From: Hyphomicrobiales bacterium
Lineage (GTDB): Bacteria > Pseudomonadota > Alphaproteobacteria > Rhizobiales > Rhizobiaceae
Length of the DNA: 64,000 nt
Assembly (NCBI GenBank): GCA_003577315.1
Contig: QEVK01000014.1
Span: 1-64,000, forward strand
Reading direction: 5' to 3'
Both the position numbers and the translations under genes were made by a program. Position 1 is the first letter of the stretch. The number at the start of each line of letters is the position of its first letter. Shown in pieces: positions 28,928 to 37,253 of this stretch. The notes under the pieces are model-generated. The model was given only the letters and a program-made list of their open reading frames with translations. It did not search any database and was not told the DNA's origin.

Positions 28928-29761
28928 TCAGCGCCTGAGATGCGCGGTGATGCGGCCTTCGATGTGGTTGATTATGTTGCGCAGCGTCTCGACGATCGCA
29001 AGATAGATCACCGCCGCCCACAGATAGGTCTGGAAATCGAAGGTGCGCGAATAGGCGCGCCTCGTCTCGCCCATCAGGTCGAGCACGGTGATGATGGCGA
29101 CGATGGCCGAGCCCTTGATCATCAGGATGATCTCGTTGCCGTAGGGGCGCAGCGCCACGATCAGCGCCTGCGGCAGGATGATCTTGCGCAGCGTCAGCCA
29201 GCGCGGGATGCCGAGCGAGGCCGCCCCCTCCCACTGGCCCCTCGGCACCGACTGCACCGCCCCGCGCAGGATCTCGGCCTGGTAGGCGGCGGTGTTGAGC
29301 GTGAAGGCCAGAAGCGCGCAGTACCACGCCTCGCGGAAGAAGCCCCACAGGCCGAGCGCCTCGAGCTGCGGCCGGAAGGAGCCCATGCCGTAATAGATCA
29401 GGAACGCCTGGGCGAGCAGCGGCGTGCCGCGAAAGAAATAGACATAGGCATAGGCCGGCCAGGCCAGCCACGGATTCCGCGAGGTGCGCGCCCAGGCGAC
29501 GGGCGCCGAAAGCAGCGCCCCGAGCAGCACGGAAAGCCCGACGAGCTGGAGCGTGACCTTGAGGCCGGACAGGTAGCTGGGCGCATAGCGCGCGAACATC
29601 GCCGCGTCGTAGGCCGAGACGAGGTAGGCGACGAGCCCGAGGCCGACAACGATCCACAGCGCCATCAGCGCGTAGCCGGCGATGCGCTGGCGCGGCCAGC
29701 CGCGCGCCGGCGGCGGCGGGCGCTCGACCGCCGCGGAATCAGGAGCGGCGGGGGCGCTCAT
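28928..29761 (-). CDS. Polar amino acid ABC transporter permease (HisM-like)
   Basis: Inner-membrane permease of 277 residues. After a Pro-rich cytoplasmic head come five or six helices. PPPPARGWPRQRIAGYAL leads helix 1; the conserved RGTPLLAQAFLIYYG and the EAA loop (GAASLGIPRWLTLRKIILPQ) that docks the ATPase are clear. The start ATG at 29761 overlaps the stop of the other permease by four bases. It is likely a heterodimer partner of that permease for a basic or polar amino acid. Confidence 0.92.
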   Translation of the reverse strand: MSAPAAPDSAAVERPPPPARGWPRQRIAGYALMALWIVVGLGLVAYLVSAYDAAMFARYAPSYLSGLKVTLQLVGLSVLLGALLSAPVAWARTSRNPWLAWPAYAYVYFFRGTPLLAQAFLIYYGMGSFRPQLEALGLWGFFREAWYCALLAFTLNTAAYQAEILRGAVQSVPRGQWEGAASLGIPRWLTLRKIILPQALIVALRPYGNEIILMIKGSAIVAIITVLDLMGETRRAYSRTFDFQTYLWAAVIYLAIVETLRNIINHIEGRITAHLRR

Positions 29762-30471
29762 CGGGCGGGCTCCGCCTTGCCGGCCCAGCGCTCGACGAAC
29801 ACGAACGCCACCGAGGACAGGATGGCGAGGCCGAGATAGATGAGGCAGGCGACGCCGAAGAACAGGAACGCCTCGCGCGTGACGCGGGCGGCGATGCCGG
29901 CCTGCCGGATGATGTCGGACAGGCCGATCACGGAAACGAGCGCGGTGTCCTTGATGAGGATCAGCCACAGATTGGTCAGGCCCGGCAGCGCGATGCGCAC
30001 GAGCTGCGGCAGGATGACGAGGCGCATGGTCTGAAAGCGCGTCAGGCCGATGGCGTGGCCGGCCTCGTACTGGCCAGCGGGAATCGCGCGGAAGGCCGAC
30101 AGGAAGACCTCGCTGGCATAGGAGGAGAACACCGCCCCCAGCGCCACCATGCCGGCGACGAAGGCGTTGATCTCGATCGACGCATCGGGATCGAAGAACC
30201 AGACCGTGCGCTGTATGGCGAGCTGCGCGCCGTAGAAGACGAGGAACAGGGTGAGCAGCTCGGGCAGGCCGCGGAAGATGGTGGTGTAGATGTCGGCGGC
30301 CATGCGCAGCGACTTCTCGGGCGACTGCTTGGCGAGCGCCACGGCGAAGCCCACCGCCAGCCCCAGCGGCAGCGTGGCGAGCGCGAGCGACACGGTGACG
30401 AGCAGGCCCGAGGCAAGCTCGTCGCCCCAGCCCTCCGGCCCGAAGGCGAGCAGTGCGGCCATCCCTTCCAT
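29758..30471 (-). CDS. Polar amino acid ABC transporter permease (HisQ-like)
   Basis: Second permease subunit, 237 residues, about five helices. It shows the RGLPELLTLFLVFYG block and the EAA-loop GHAIGLTRFQTMRLVILPQ. The start could be ATG 30471 or ATG 30462. It follows the binding-protein gene after about 165 bases that contain a strong hairpin, and it is translationally coupled to the downstream permease gene. No ATP-binding subunit gene is in the cluster. Confidence 0.92.
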   Translation of the reverse strand: MEGMAALLAFGPEGWGDELASGLLVTVSLALATLPLGLAVGFAVALAKQSPEKSLRMAADIYTTIFRGLPELLTLFLVFYGAQLAIQRTVWFFDPDASIEINAFVAGMVALGAVFSSYASEVFLSAFRAIPAGQYEAGHAIGLTRFQTMRLVILPQLVRIALPGLTNLWLILIKDTALVSVIGLSDIIRQAGIAARVTREAFLFFGVACLIYLGLAILSSVAFVFVERWAGKAEPAR

Positions 30472-30585
30472 GAGAATCCCGCCCGACGGGCGGCCCGTCC
30501 TCCCCGGTGCGGCGATCTTGAGCGCCCCGCCGTGCCGCGGAGGCGCCGATCGCTCTGGCTTCTTTTCTCGCGCGGCCGGCGAGGC

Positions 30586-30609
30586 GGCGGCGGGACCGTT
30601 CCCGCCGCC
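30586..30609 (-). other. Intra-operon stem-loop between binding protein and permease genes
   Basis: GGCGGCGGGA (30586-30595) and TCCCGCCGCC (30600-30609) form a perfect 10-bp GC stem with a four-base loop and no T-run on either side. Such hairpins after the binding-protein gene commonly protect its mRNA so that the binding protein is made in excess over the permeases; that role here is inferred. Confidence 0.55.
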
Positions 30610-30635
30610 TTCAGCGCCGGCGGCGCCCGGTCATC

Positions 30636-31394
30636 CTATTCGCCGAAGATGTCGAAGGGGAAGTACTTCGCGTTGATCTCGGCGTATTTGCCGTTGGCCC
30701 GGATGGCGGCGATTGCCGCGTTGAGCTTTTCGGCCAGCGCGGTGTCGCCCTTGCGGATGGCGATCGCGATGCGGTCGTCGGCGCTGACGGCGTCGCCCTT
30801 GAACTCGCAGCACTCCTTGCCGTCTTCCTGAAGCCAGCCGTACTGGACGCCGAAATCGGCCAGAACCGCGTCGAGGCGGCCGTTGGAGAGATCGGCCCAG
30901 GCCTCGAGCTGCGACGGATAGCCCTTCACGTCGGCGTTCGGGTAGTGCTCGGTGGCGAAGGCGGCGGCGATGGTGCCTTCCTGCACGCCGATCGACTTGC
31001 CGTCGGCGGTCTCCGGCGTCAGGTCGGAGTCTTTCGGCGCGACGAAGACCAGCGAGTTGGTGTAGTAGGGGTCGGTGAAGTCGACCTGCTTCTGGCGCTC
31101 CTCGGTGATCGACATCGAGGCGACGATGGCGTCGAAGCGGTTGGCCTGGAGCGCGGGGATGATGCCGTCCCAGTCCTGGGTGACGAACTCGCACTCGACC
31201 TTCATCTCCTCGCACAGCGCGCGGGCGATGTCGATGTCGAAGCCGGTGAGCTGGCCGTCGGCCGTCAGGTTGTTGAAGGGCGGATAGGCGCCCTCGGTGC
31301 CGATGCGGAGCTTCTCCTGCGCCTGCGCGGCGCCGATGCCGAGCGCAAGGGCGGCCGCCGACAGAACCAGTGAAACCCGAGACGTGATACGCAT
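30636..31394 (-). CDS. Periplasmic polar/basic amino acid binding protein of an ABC transporter
   Basis: Extracytoplasmic solute-binding protein of 252 residues (SBP_bac_3 family). The Sec signal peptide MRITSRVSLVLSAAALALGI ends around AQA at residue 25. Mature domain motifs are LRIGTEGAYPPFNNLTADGQ, GFDIDIARALCEEM, FDAIVASMSITEERQKQVDF and TDPYYTN, typical of lysine/arginine/ornithine or histidine binders. ATG 31394 gives the clean signal peptide. It is the first gene of the operon running to about 27874. Confidence 0.93.
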   Translation of the reverse strand: MRITSRVSLVLSAAALALGIGAAQAQEKLRIGTEGAYPPFNNLTADGQLTGFDIDIARALCEEMKVECEFVTQDWDGIIPALQANRFDAIVASMSITEERQKQVDFTDPYYTNSLVFVAPKDSDLTPETADGKSIGVQEGTIAAAFATEHYPNADVKGYPSQLEAWADLSNGRLDAVLADFGVQYGWLQEDGKECCEFKGDAVSADDRIAIAIRKGDTALAEKLNAAIAAIRANGKYAEINAKYFPFDIFGE

Positions 31395-31550
31395 GTCGTT
31401 CCTCTCTGTTGGTGCATGCGCCGCGGCGCGGCGGCCGCGACGGCGTGTCACGCGCGCGCGTGGCGCACGCATTGGCGGCGATATTCCCATTGTTTTCAGC
31501 ACGAATGCAATCGTGAAATGACGCGGCGCGGCAAGGTCCGCCTTGACATT

Positions 31551-32054
31551 TCAGCGCATGCGCATCGCCGTTTCGACGAAATCGGCGAGTGCGGCCACGT
31601 CGTCCAGCGCGAAGACGGGCACGGCCGCGTCCGCGACCTCGTGGTCGGCGGCGATGGCCACGACATTGGCGGAGGGCGGCAGCGGCGCCGTGTCCTTCGC
31701 GGCGAGCCGCCGCGCCTCGATCTTGGGGTGGTCGCCGCCCTTGAAGCCCTCGACGACGACGAGGTCGCAGGGCGAAAGCCGCGCCAGAAGCGCGTCCAGC
31801 GGCGGCTCGTCCTCGCCGCGCAGCTCGTGCATCAGCGCCCAGCGCCGGCCGGTCGCCAGAAGCACCTCGCTGGCGCCGGCCCGGCGGTGGCGGAACGAAT
31901 CGGTGCCCTCGCGGTCGACGTCGGCGTCGTGATGGGCGTGCTTGACGGTCGAGACGCGCCAGCCGCGGCCGACGAGCTCGGCCACCAGCCGCTCGGTCAG
32001 CGTGGTCTTGCCGGAATTCTTCCAGCCGGCGATGCCGATGACGCGGACGCTCAT
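31551..32054 (-). CDS. mobB: Molybdopterin-guanine dinucleotide biosynthesis protein B
   Basis: GTP-binding adaptor that helps MobA attach GMP to molybdopterin. The 167 residues begin with the P-loop GWKNSGKTT (residues 10-18) and continue with VSTVKHAHHDADVDREGTDS, and VVEGFKGGDHPKIEARR, both MobB hallmarks. The start ATG overlaps the mobA stop (ATGA), so it is translated with mobA. Confidence 0.94.
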   Translation of the reverse strand: MSVRVIGIAGWKNSGKTTLTERLVAELVGRGWRVSTVKHAHHDADVDREGTDSFRHRRAGASEVLLATGRRWALMHELRGEDEPPLDALLARLSPCDLVVVEGFKGGDHPKIEARRLAAKDTAPLPPSANVVAIAADHEVADAAVPVFALDDVAALADFVETAMRMR

Positions 32055-32680
32055 GCCGTCCTCCGCAGGATCGCCTCCGCCTCGGCGAGGTCGGCCGGCG
32101 TGTTGACGTTGAAGAAGGGATCGCACGCGCCCGTCGCCGGGAAATCGACCGCGACGTGCGGGCGGGCCTCGATGAAGGCGCCGGCCCTGCGCCCGCCTTG
32201 GGCGAGGTAGCCGGCAAGCGCATCGGCGACGGCAAGCGGCCACAGCGCGAAGGTGGGGTGGCGCGCGCCGGCGGATGCCGCCACCGCGACGGCGCCGGGA
32301 ACGCGCGCGGCCGCCCCGGCAAGCCGCGCGGCAAGGTCCGGCGGGAAGAAGGGCGTGTCGACGGCGGCGGAGACGAGCGCGTCGGGCCGCGCATCGAGCG
32401 CGGCCGCCCAGCGCAGGCCGGCGAGGATGCCGGCGAGGGGGCCGGAGCGGCTGTCGTCGGCGTCGGCGATCACGTCGATGCCGGCAAGGCCGAACCGCGC
32501 CGCATCGCCGTTGGCCGAAAGCGCGAGGCGGGAAACCTGCGGGCCGAGGCGGCGCACGGCGCGCGCGACCAGCGTGGCGCCGCCGAGCGAAAGCAGCGCC
32601 TTGTCGCGGCCGTCCATGCGGCTCGAGCGGCCGCCGGCCAGGATGACGCCGGCAAGCGGCATGTCGTGCTCTCCCGTCAT
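32051..32680 (-). CDS. mobA: Molybdenum cofactor guanylyltransferase
   Basis: Transfers GMP from GTP to molybdopterin to form the bis-MGD cofactor of DMSO-reductase-type enzymes. The 209 residues contain the nucleotidyltransferase signature LAGGRSSRMDGRDKALL, DSRSGPLAGILAGL, VSAAVDTPFF and FFNVNTPADL near the C-terminus. ATG 32680 or ATG 32662 (MPLAG) may be the start. It is 15 bases downstream of an MFS gene in the same direction. Confidence 0.94.
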   Translation of the reverse strand: MTGEHDMPLAGVILAGGRSSRMDGRDKALLSLGGATLVARAVRRLGPQVSRLALSANGDAARFGLAGIDVIADADDSRSGPLAGILAGLRWAAALDARPDALVSAAVDTPFFPPDLAARLAGAAARVPGAVAVAASAGARHPTFALWPLAVADALAGYLAQGGRRAGAFIEARPHVAVDFPATGACDPFFNVNTPADLAEAEAILRRTA

Positions 32681-32695
32681 CGCGATCCGGTCATC

Positions 32696-33904
32696 CTAGT
32701 CGTTCCGTTCCGCCTTGCCGAGCATGGCGTACATGACGGACAGCGTCGCCGCCACCGCCAGGAGGCCGCAGGCGAGCATCAGATAGAGCATCGCGTTGAC
32801 GCCCGTCTGCTGCGTCACCACGACGCCCGCCACCGACGACAGCACGGCCGACATGCCGAGCTGCAGCGAGCCGCCGAGGCCGGAGGCGCTGCCGGCCAGA
32901 TGCGGCCGCACGCTGACGATGCCGGCATTGGCGTTGGGCAGCGTCATGCCGTTGCCGACGCCCAGCAGCATCAACGGCCCGAACAGCGCCAGCGCATGGC
33001 GCGCGCCGGCAGCGAACAGGGCGAGCGCCAGCACGATGCCGAAGACCGTGACGAGGTTGCCGGCAAGCATCATGCGGTTGAGGCCGGCGCGGCGCGAGTA
33101 GCGCGCCGACAGGAAGTTGCCGACCACGTAGCCGAGCGAAAGCAGGCCGGAACAGAGCCCGAACTCGAACGGGCGCAGGCCGAGCAACTCGGTGGCGACG
33201 AAGGGGCCGGCGCCGATGAACACGAAGAAGGCGCCGGTGGCCAGGGCGGCGGTCAAGTTGTAGCCCCAGAAGAGGCGCGAGCCGAAGAGCTGCGGATAGG
33301 TGCGCACCTGCGCCATCATGCTGGCCGAGGGGTTGCGGTTGGTCTCGCCGAGATCGAAATGGACGAGGCCGAGCGCCAGGACGCCGAAGGCCAGCATCAG
33401 CGCGAACGACGCCTGCCAGCCGTGGATCTCGTCAAGCACGCCGCCGACGGTGGGCGCGACCATCGGCACCAGCGCCATGCCCATGGTGATGTAGCCGATG
33501 CGGCTCGCCGCCTCGTCCGTGTCGACCGTGTCGCGCACGATGGCGCGGGCGAGCACCATGCCGGCGGCGGAGAACGACTGAAGGACGCGCGCGGCCAAAA
33601 GCACCTCGATGGTCGGCGCCCAGATCGCCACCAGCGTGCCGAAAACGAAGATGACAAGGCAGGCGAGCATGACCGGCCGGCGGCCGAAGCGGTCGGAGGC
33701 GGGGCCGATGGCGAGCTGGAGCAGCGCCGTCGCCGCCAGATAGACCGAGACCGTGAGCTGGGCCACGGCGTAGTCGGCCTCGAAATGGCGGGCGATGCCG
33801 GGCAGCGACGGCAGGAACACGTTGGTCGCCAGCGCCGATACCGCGGTGGCGACGACGAGCGTGACGATGTGCGGCGGCAGGGAGCGGTCGAGGAAGCCGG
33901 ACAT
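32696..33904 (-). CDS. MFS multidrug efflux transporter (Bcr/CflA type)
   Basis: Twelve-helix major facilitator protein of 402 residues. TNVFLPSLPGIARHFEADYA, SVYLAATALLQLAIGPASDR, FGRRPVMLACLVIFV (motif A) and RVLQSFSAAGMVLARAIVRD (the drug-resistance 12-TM motif) match the Bcr/CflA drug/H+ antiporters. It lies between a DMT transporter gene and mobA on the same strand. The substrate is not predictable. Confidence 0.9.
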   Translation of the reverse strand: MSGFLDRSLPPHIVTLVVATAVSALATNVFLPSLPGIARHFEADYAVAQLTVSVYLAATALLQLAIGPASDRFGRRPVMLACLVIFVFGTLVAIWAPTIEVLLAARVLQSFSAAGMVLARAIVRDTVDTDEAASRIGYITMGMALVPMVAPTVGGVLDEIHGWQASFALMLAFGVLALGLVHFDLGETNRNPSASMMAQVRTYPQLFGSRLFWGYNLTAALATGAFFVFIGAGPFVATELLGLRPFEFGLCSGLLSLGYVVGNFLSARYSRRAGLNRMMLAGNLVTVFGIVLALALFAAGARHALALFGPLMLLGVGNGMTLPNANAGIVSVRPHLAGSASGLGGSLQLGMSAVLSSVAGVVVTQQTGVNAMLYLMLACGLLAVAATLSVMYAMLGKAERND

Positions 33905-33971
33905 GGGCGGTCAGGCCCTCCGGCCGGCGCGGCCGCCGCCTGCCTCGCGCGGCGCGCTCACAGCCCGCTCC

Positions 33972-34892
33972 TCACAGCCCGTCTGGCCCCATGGCGGGGC
34001 TCGTGCTCTCGGCCGCCGGCTTGCCGCGTCCGAGCTTGCGCTCGCGGTAGAGCGTGTAGAGGCCCGACAGGACGATGGCGCCGGCGCCGGCGATCATGGC
34101 CGCGTCGGGAACCTCGCCGAAGACGAGGTAGCCGAGCGCCAGCGCCCAGACCAGCGCCGTGTAGCGGAACGGCGCCACGATGGAGATGTCGCCCTGGCGC
34201 ACGGCCATGATGATGAACTGGTAGCCGATGACCAGCCCCAGGGCGGCCGCCGCCAGCAGGCCGAGCTCGCCGCCGGAGGCCGGCGTCCAGCCCGCGGTGG
34301 CGGCGGCGATGACGCCGCCCACGACGGCGACGGCGACGGCGGTGACGGACGAGACCAGCATCGAGGGCACCTCGTCGGGGATGAGCCGGGTGACGAGGTC
34401 GCGCGCGGTCGAGAACATGACCGTGACCAGCGCCAGCAGCGAGAAGACGGTGAACCCCTCGAAGCCCGGCCGCACGATGACCATGACGCCGGCGAAGCCG
34501 ACGCCGATGGCCCCCCACCGCCGCCAGCCCACGGTCTCGCCGAGGAACAGCGCCGCGCCCATGGTCACGGCGAGCGGCAGCGCCTGAAGCACGGCCGAGA
34601 TGTTGGCCAGCGGCATGTGGGCCAGGGCGGCGATGAAGGTGACGGCGGCGCCGACCTCGCACAGCGTGCGCATGGCGACCATCGGGTGCATGAGATGGCG
34701 CGGCCGGGCGAGCGCGCCCCGGCTCCAGGCGAGCGCGACGATTATGAGACTGGCGAACATGCCCCGGATGAAAATGGTCTGGCCGAGGCCCATCGTCTCG
34801 ATGACCAGCTTGGTGATGGCGTCGTTGATGGTGAAGCTGGCCGTGGCGATAACCATGAACAGCGATCCACGCAGATTTGTGGAGAGGGGCAC
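33972..34892 (-). CDS. DMT superfamily (EamA) transporter
   Basis: Ten-helix drug/metabolite transporter with two EamA repeats in 306 residues. Visible blocks are SFTINDAITKLVIETMGLGQ, FIRGMFASLIIV, ISAVLQALPLAVTMGAALFL and the second-repeat ISIVAPFRYTALVWALALGY. GTG 34892 is a tentative start; the frame is open from ATG 34958, which would add a polar 22-residue head. It is followed by the MFS and mob genes on the same strand. Substrate unknown. Confidence 0.87.
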   Translation of the reverse strand: MPLSTNLRGSLFMVIATASFTINDAITKLVIETMGLGQTIFIRGMFASLIIVALAWSRGALARPRHLMHPMVAMRTLCEVGAAVTFIAALAHMPLANISAVLQALPLAVTMGAALFLGETVGWRRWGAIGVGFAGVMVIVRPGFEGFTVFSLLALVTVMFSTARDLVTRLIPDEVPSMLVSSVTAVAVAVVGGVIAAATAGWTPASGGELGLLAAAALGLVIGYQFIIMAVRQGDISIVAPFRYTALVWALALGYLVFGEVPDAAMIAGAGAIVLSGLYTLYRERKLGRGKPAAESTSPAMGPDGL

Positions 34893-35031
34893 TGGCCTGT
34901 CCGGGATGCGTTGCTCGGTGTCCGCCGAAGCTGTAGGGCCGGCCCGGCGGCAAGGCAACGGTCAGCACGGCCTAATCATGGGGCCATGGAACGGCGGGGA
35001 AGCGCGCCCGGGGGAGGCGGGGCGCGCGGGC

Positions 35032-36036
35032 TCAGCCGCCGGTGACGCTCATGTGGCGGGCGACGGCCGGGCGGCTGGTGCGGCGGTCGATGACGAAGTC
35101 GTGGCCCTTGGGCTTGCGGCCGATCGCCTCGTCGATGGCGTGCGCCACCGCCTCGTTGCCCTCGGAGGCGCGCAGCGGCCCCCGCAGGTCGGCCGCATCC
35201 TCCTGCCCGAGGCACATGTAGAGCGTGCCGGTGCAGGTGAGGCGGACCCGGTTGCAGCTTTCGCAGAAATTGTGCGTCATCGGCGTGATGAAGCCGAGGC
35301 GGCCGCCGGTCTCGGCGACCTCGACATAGCGCGCCGGGCCGCCGGTGCGGTAGGGTATGTCGATCAGGGTGAAGCGGCGTTCGAGCTGCGCCCGCAGCAG
35401 GGAAAGCGGCAGGTACTGGTCGGTGCGGTCGGCCTCGATCTCGCCCATCGGCATGGTCTCGATGACGGTCAGGTCCATGCCGCGGCCGTGGGCCCAGCGC
35501 AGCATGTGCGGCAGCTCGTCCTCGTTGAAGCCCTTGAGCGCGACGGCGTTGAGCTTGACCCTGAGCCCGGCCGCCTGCGCGGCGTCGATGCCGGCCATGA
35601 CCTTGTCGAGATCGCCCCAGCGGGTGACGGCGCGGAACTTCTGCGCATCGAGCGTGTCGAGCGAGACGTTGATCCGGCGCACGCCGCAATCGGCGAGCTC
35701 GGCCGCGAAGCGGGCGAGCTGCGAGCCGTTGGTGGTCAGCGTCAGCTCCTCCAGCGCGCCGCCTCGCAGCTGGCGCGAGAGCTGGCGCACCAGGTGCATG
35801 ACATTCTTGCGCACCAGCGGCTCGCCGCCGGTGAGCCTGAGCTTGCGCACGCCCTTTTCGACGAAGACGCTGCACAGCCGGTCGAGCTCCTCCAGCGTCA
35901 GCAGGTCGCGCTTGGGCAGGAAGGTCATGTTCTCCGCCATGCAGTAGGTGCAGCGGAAGTCGCAGCGATCGGTGACGGACACGCGCAGATAGGTGATCGC
36001 GCGTCCGAAGGGATCGATCATGCCGGGGCCGTTCAT
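35032..36036 (-). CDS. moaA: GTP 3',8-cyclase (molybdenum cofactor biosynthesis protein A)
   Basis: Radical-SAM enzyme that starts molybdopterin synthesis by rearranging GTP. The 334 residues carry the SAM cluster motif CDFRCTYC (C25, C29, C32), [21 protein letters not shown], the second [4Fe-4S] motif [13 protein letters not shown], and the C-terminal Gly-Gly needed for activation. ATG 36036 starts [15 protein letters not shown] 36021 is possible. No moaC, moaD or moaE is in the window. A perfect long palindrome lies upstream. Confidence 0.96.
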   Translation of the reverse strand: MNGPGMIDPFGRAITYLRVSVTDRCDFRCTYCMAENMTFLPKRDLLTLEELDRLCSVFVEKGVRKLRLTGGEPLVRKNVMHLVRQLSRQLRGGALEELTLTTNGSQLARFAAELADCGVRRINVSLDTLDAQKFRAVTRWGDLDKVMAGIDAAQAAGLRVKLNAVALKGFNEDELPHMLRWAHGRGMDLTVIETMPMGEIEADRTDQYLPLSLLRAQLERRFTLIDIPYRTGGPARYVEVAETGGRLGFITPMTHNFCESCNRVRLTCTGTLYMCLGQEDAADLRGPLRASEGNEAVAHAIDEAIGRKPKGHDFVIDRRTSRPAVARHMSVTGG

Positions 36037-36343
36037 GCGTCGGTTCGTCCTTTCCGGCCGGGCTGCGGCACATCACGCAATGTCGGCCCGTCCGCCCGGA
36101 TTTTCAAGGTTGCATTCTCAGCCTTTCCTAGACGGATCGCCGGCGAGGTGCGATGCGGTTTCGGGAGCGCGGTTGCGAAAAATCAAAGAGACAGGATATT
36201 TTGCGCCGTGCGGCGGCCGTGCCGCCTCGCCGGGGCCGGCGAGGCGGCACGGCCGCTCGCTCCGGTGCGATCGCGGGTGCGAAACCGCTTCGCGGCTTCC
36301 CGGACCTGTTCTAATGTCCGGGCCCGCATCGGGGGACGATTCC
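36037..36343. other. 307-bp divergent gap between moaA and the DUF971 gene
   Basis: No supported gene. The region must hold promoters for moaA leftwards and for the DUF971 gene rightwards. Its main feature is the 44-bp palindrome at 36213-36256. An AT-richer patch (gcgaaaaatcaaagagacaggatatttt) lies near 36175-36202. I could not recognise a molybdenum cofactor riboswitch. Confidence 0.6.
36213..36256. repeat. Perfect palindrome with 21-bp arms
   Basis: Arms 36213-36233 and 36236-36256 are exact reverse complements with two G residues between them. The left arm starts GCGGCCGTGCC and the right arm ends GGCACGGCCGC. No T-run follows in either direction, so it is not an ordinary terminator. I did not see another copy in the window. 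It might form a very stable cruciform or RNA hairpin in the leader of the moaA or the DUF971 transcript. Confidence 0.8.
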
Positions 36344-36700
36344 ATGACTGCACCGACCGAACTGCGCGTCTCGAAGGACCGCCGCCTCCTGACCGTGACC
36401 TTTCCGGGCGAGGAGCCGTTCGAGTTCCCGGCCGAGATGCTCAGGGTGCTGTCGCCCTCGGCCGAGGTTCAGGGCCATTCGCCGGAGCAGCGCGTGACCG
36501 TGCCCGGCAAGATCGACGTGGCGATCTCGCGCATCGAGCCGGTGGGCAACTATGCGGTGCGCATCGTGTTCGACGATTTCCACGACACCGGCATCTTCAC
36601 CTGGTCCTATTTCATGACGCTCGGCCGCGAGAAGGAGGAGCGCTGGCAGTCCTATCTCGACGAGCTGGCGGGCAAGGGCCTGTCGCGCGAGCGGCGCTGA
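36344..36700 (+). CDS. DUF971 family protein
   Basis: Small protein of 118 residues of the DUF971 family (the gamma-butyrobetaine-hydroxylase N-terminal-like fold, also found fused to Mrp-type iron-sulfur carriers). The core LRVSKDRRLLTVTFPGEEPF, then FPAEMLRVLSPSAEVQGH, VAISRIEPVGNYAVRIVFDD and TGIFTWSYF match. The function is unproven; a role around iron-sulfur or metal cofactors is a family-level suggestion and fits the moaA neighbourhood. ATG 36344 is the natural start. Confidence 0.88.
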   Translation: MTAPTELRVSKDRRLLTVTFPGEEPFEFPAEMLRVLSPSAEVQGHSPEQRVTVPGKIDVAISRIEPVGNYAVRIVFDDFHDTGIFTWSYFMTLGREKEERWQSYLDELAGKGLSRERR

Positions 36701-36715
36701 GCGGTCCCGGCCGTC

Positions 36716-37171
36716 TCAATCGTCCTGCCCGAGCGCCGATTCGATGCGGCGCATCTGTTCGCCCATGGAATCGCACTGGGCCGGCGTCGACTGGGCCATC
36801 ACCCGGTCGAGGATGCCGCAATAGAGCCGCAGCGCCTCCGACAGCCGCGCCTCGCCCTCGGGCGTCAGGTGAAGGCGCATGACGCGCTTGTCGGCGGCGT
36901 CGCTCTCGCGGCGGACCAGCCCCTTCTTCTCGAGCTGCGGCACCAGCATGGTGATGCTGGAGCGGCCGACGAGCAGCTTGCGCGCCACCGCGTGCTGCGA
37001 GGAGCCGGGATGGCGGAAGATGTTCATCAGGACGTCGAGCTGGCCGATCTTGAGGTCGAGCGGCGCGAGCACGCGGGTCAGCTCGCGCACCACGGCGCGT
37101 TCGGCGCGCACCAGCGCGATCCAGTTGCGGAAGCGCGGATTGTCCCAGGGCAGGGCGGGTTTGTCGGTCAT
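36716..37171 (-). CDS. MarR family transcriptional regulator
   Basis: Winged-helix regulator of 151 residues. QLDVLMNIFRHPGSSQHAVA then RKLLVGRSSITMLVPQLEKK and GLVRRESDAADKRVMRLHLT (the wing with the conserved D-x-R-D-like stretch DAADKR) are typical. It probably acts as a dimer sensing a small ligand; the target is unknown. ATG 37171 is used; the frame stays open upstream through a tandem repeat that is not part of the protein. Confidence 0.9.
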   Translation of the reverse strand: MTDKPALPWDNPRFRNWIALVRAERAVVRELTRVLAPLDLKIGQLDVLMNIFRHPGSSQHAVARKLLVGRSSITMLVPQLEKKGLVRRESDAADKRVMRLHLTPEGEARLSEALRLYCGILDRVMAQSTPAQCDSMGEQMRRIESALGQDD

Positions 37172-37253
37172 GCAGAAAGGTGGCAGGCTCGTGAGCTTCG
37201 GATCGTGGCCTATCGGTAGCCTATTCGCGCCCGCCGGACAAATCGCCGGATCG

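Noticed and set aside
36037..36343. Molybdenum cofactor riboswitch before moaA
   Set aside because: The only strong structure is a simple perfect palindrome, not the branched fold of the Moco motif. A covariance search with RF01055 would be decisive.
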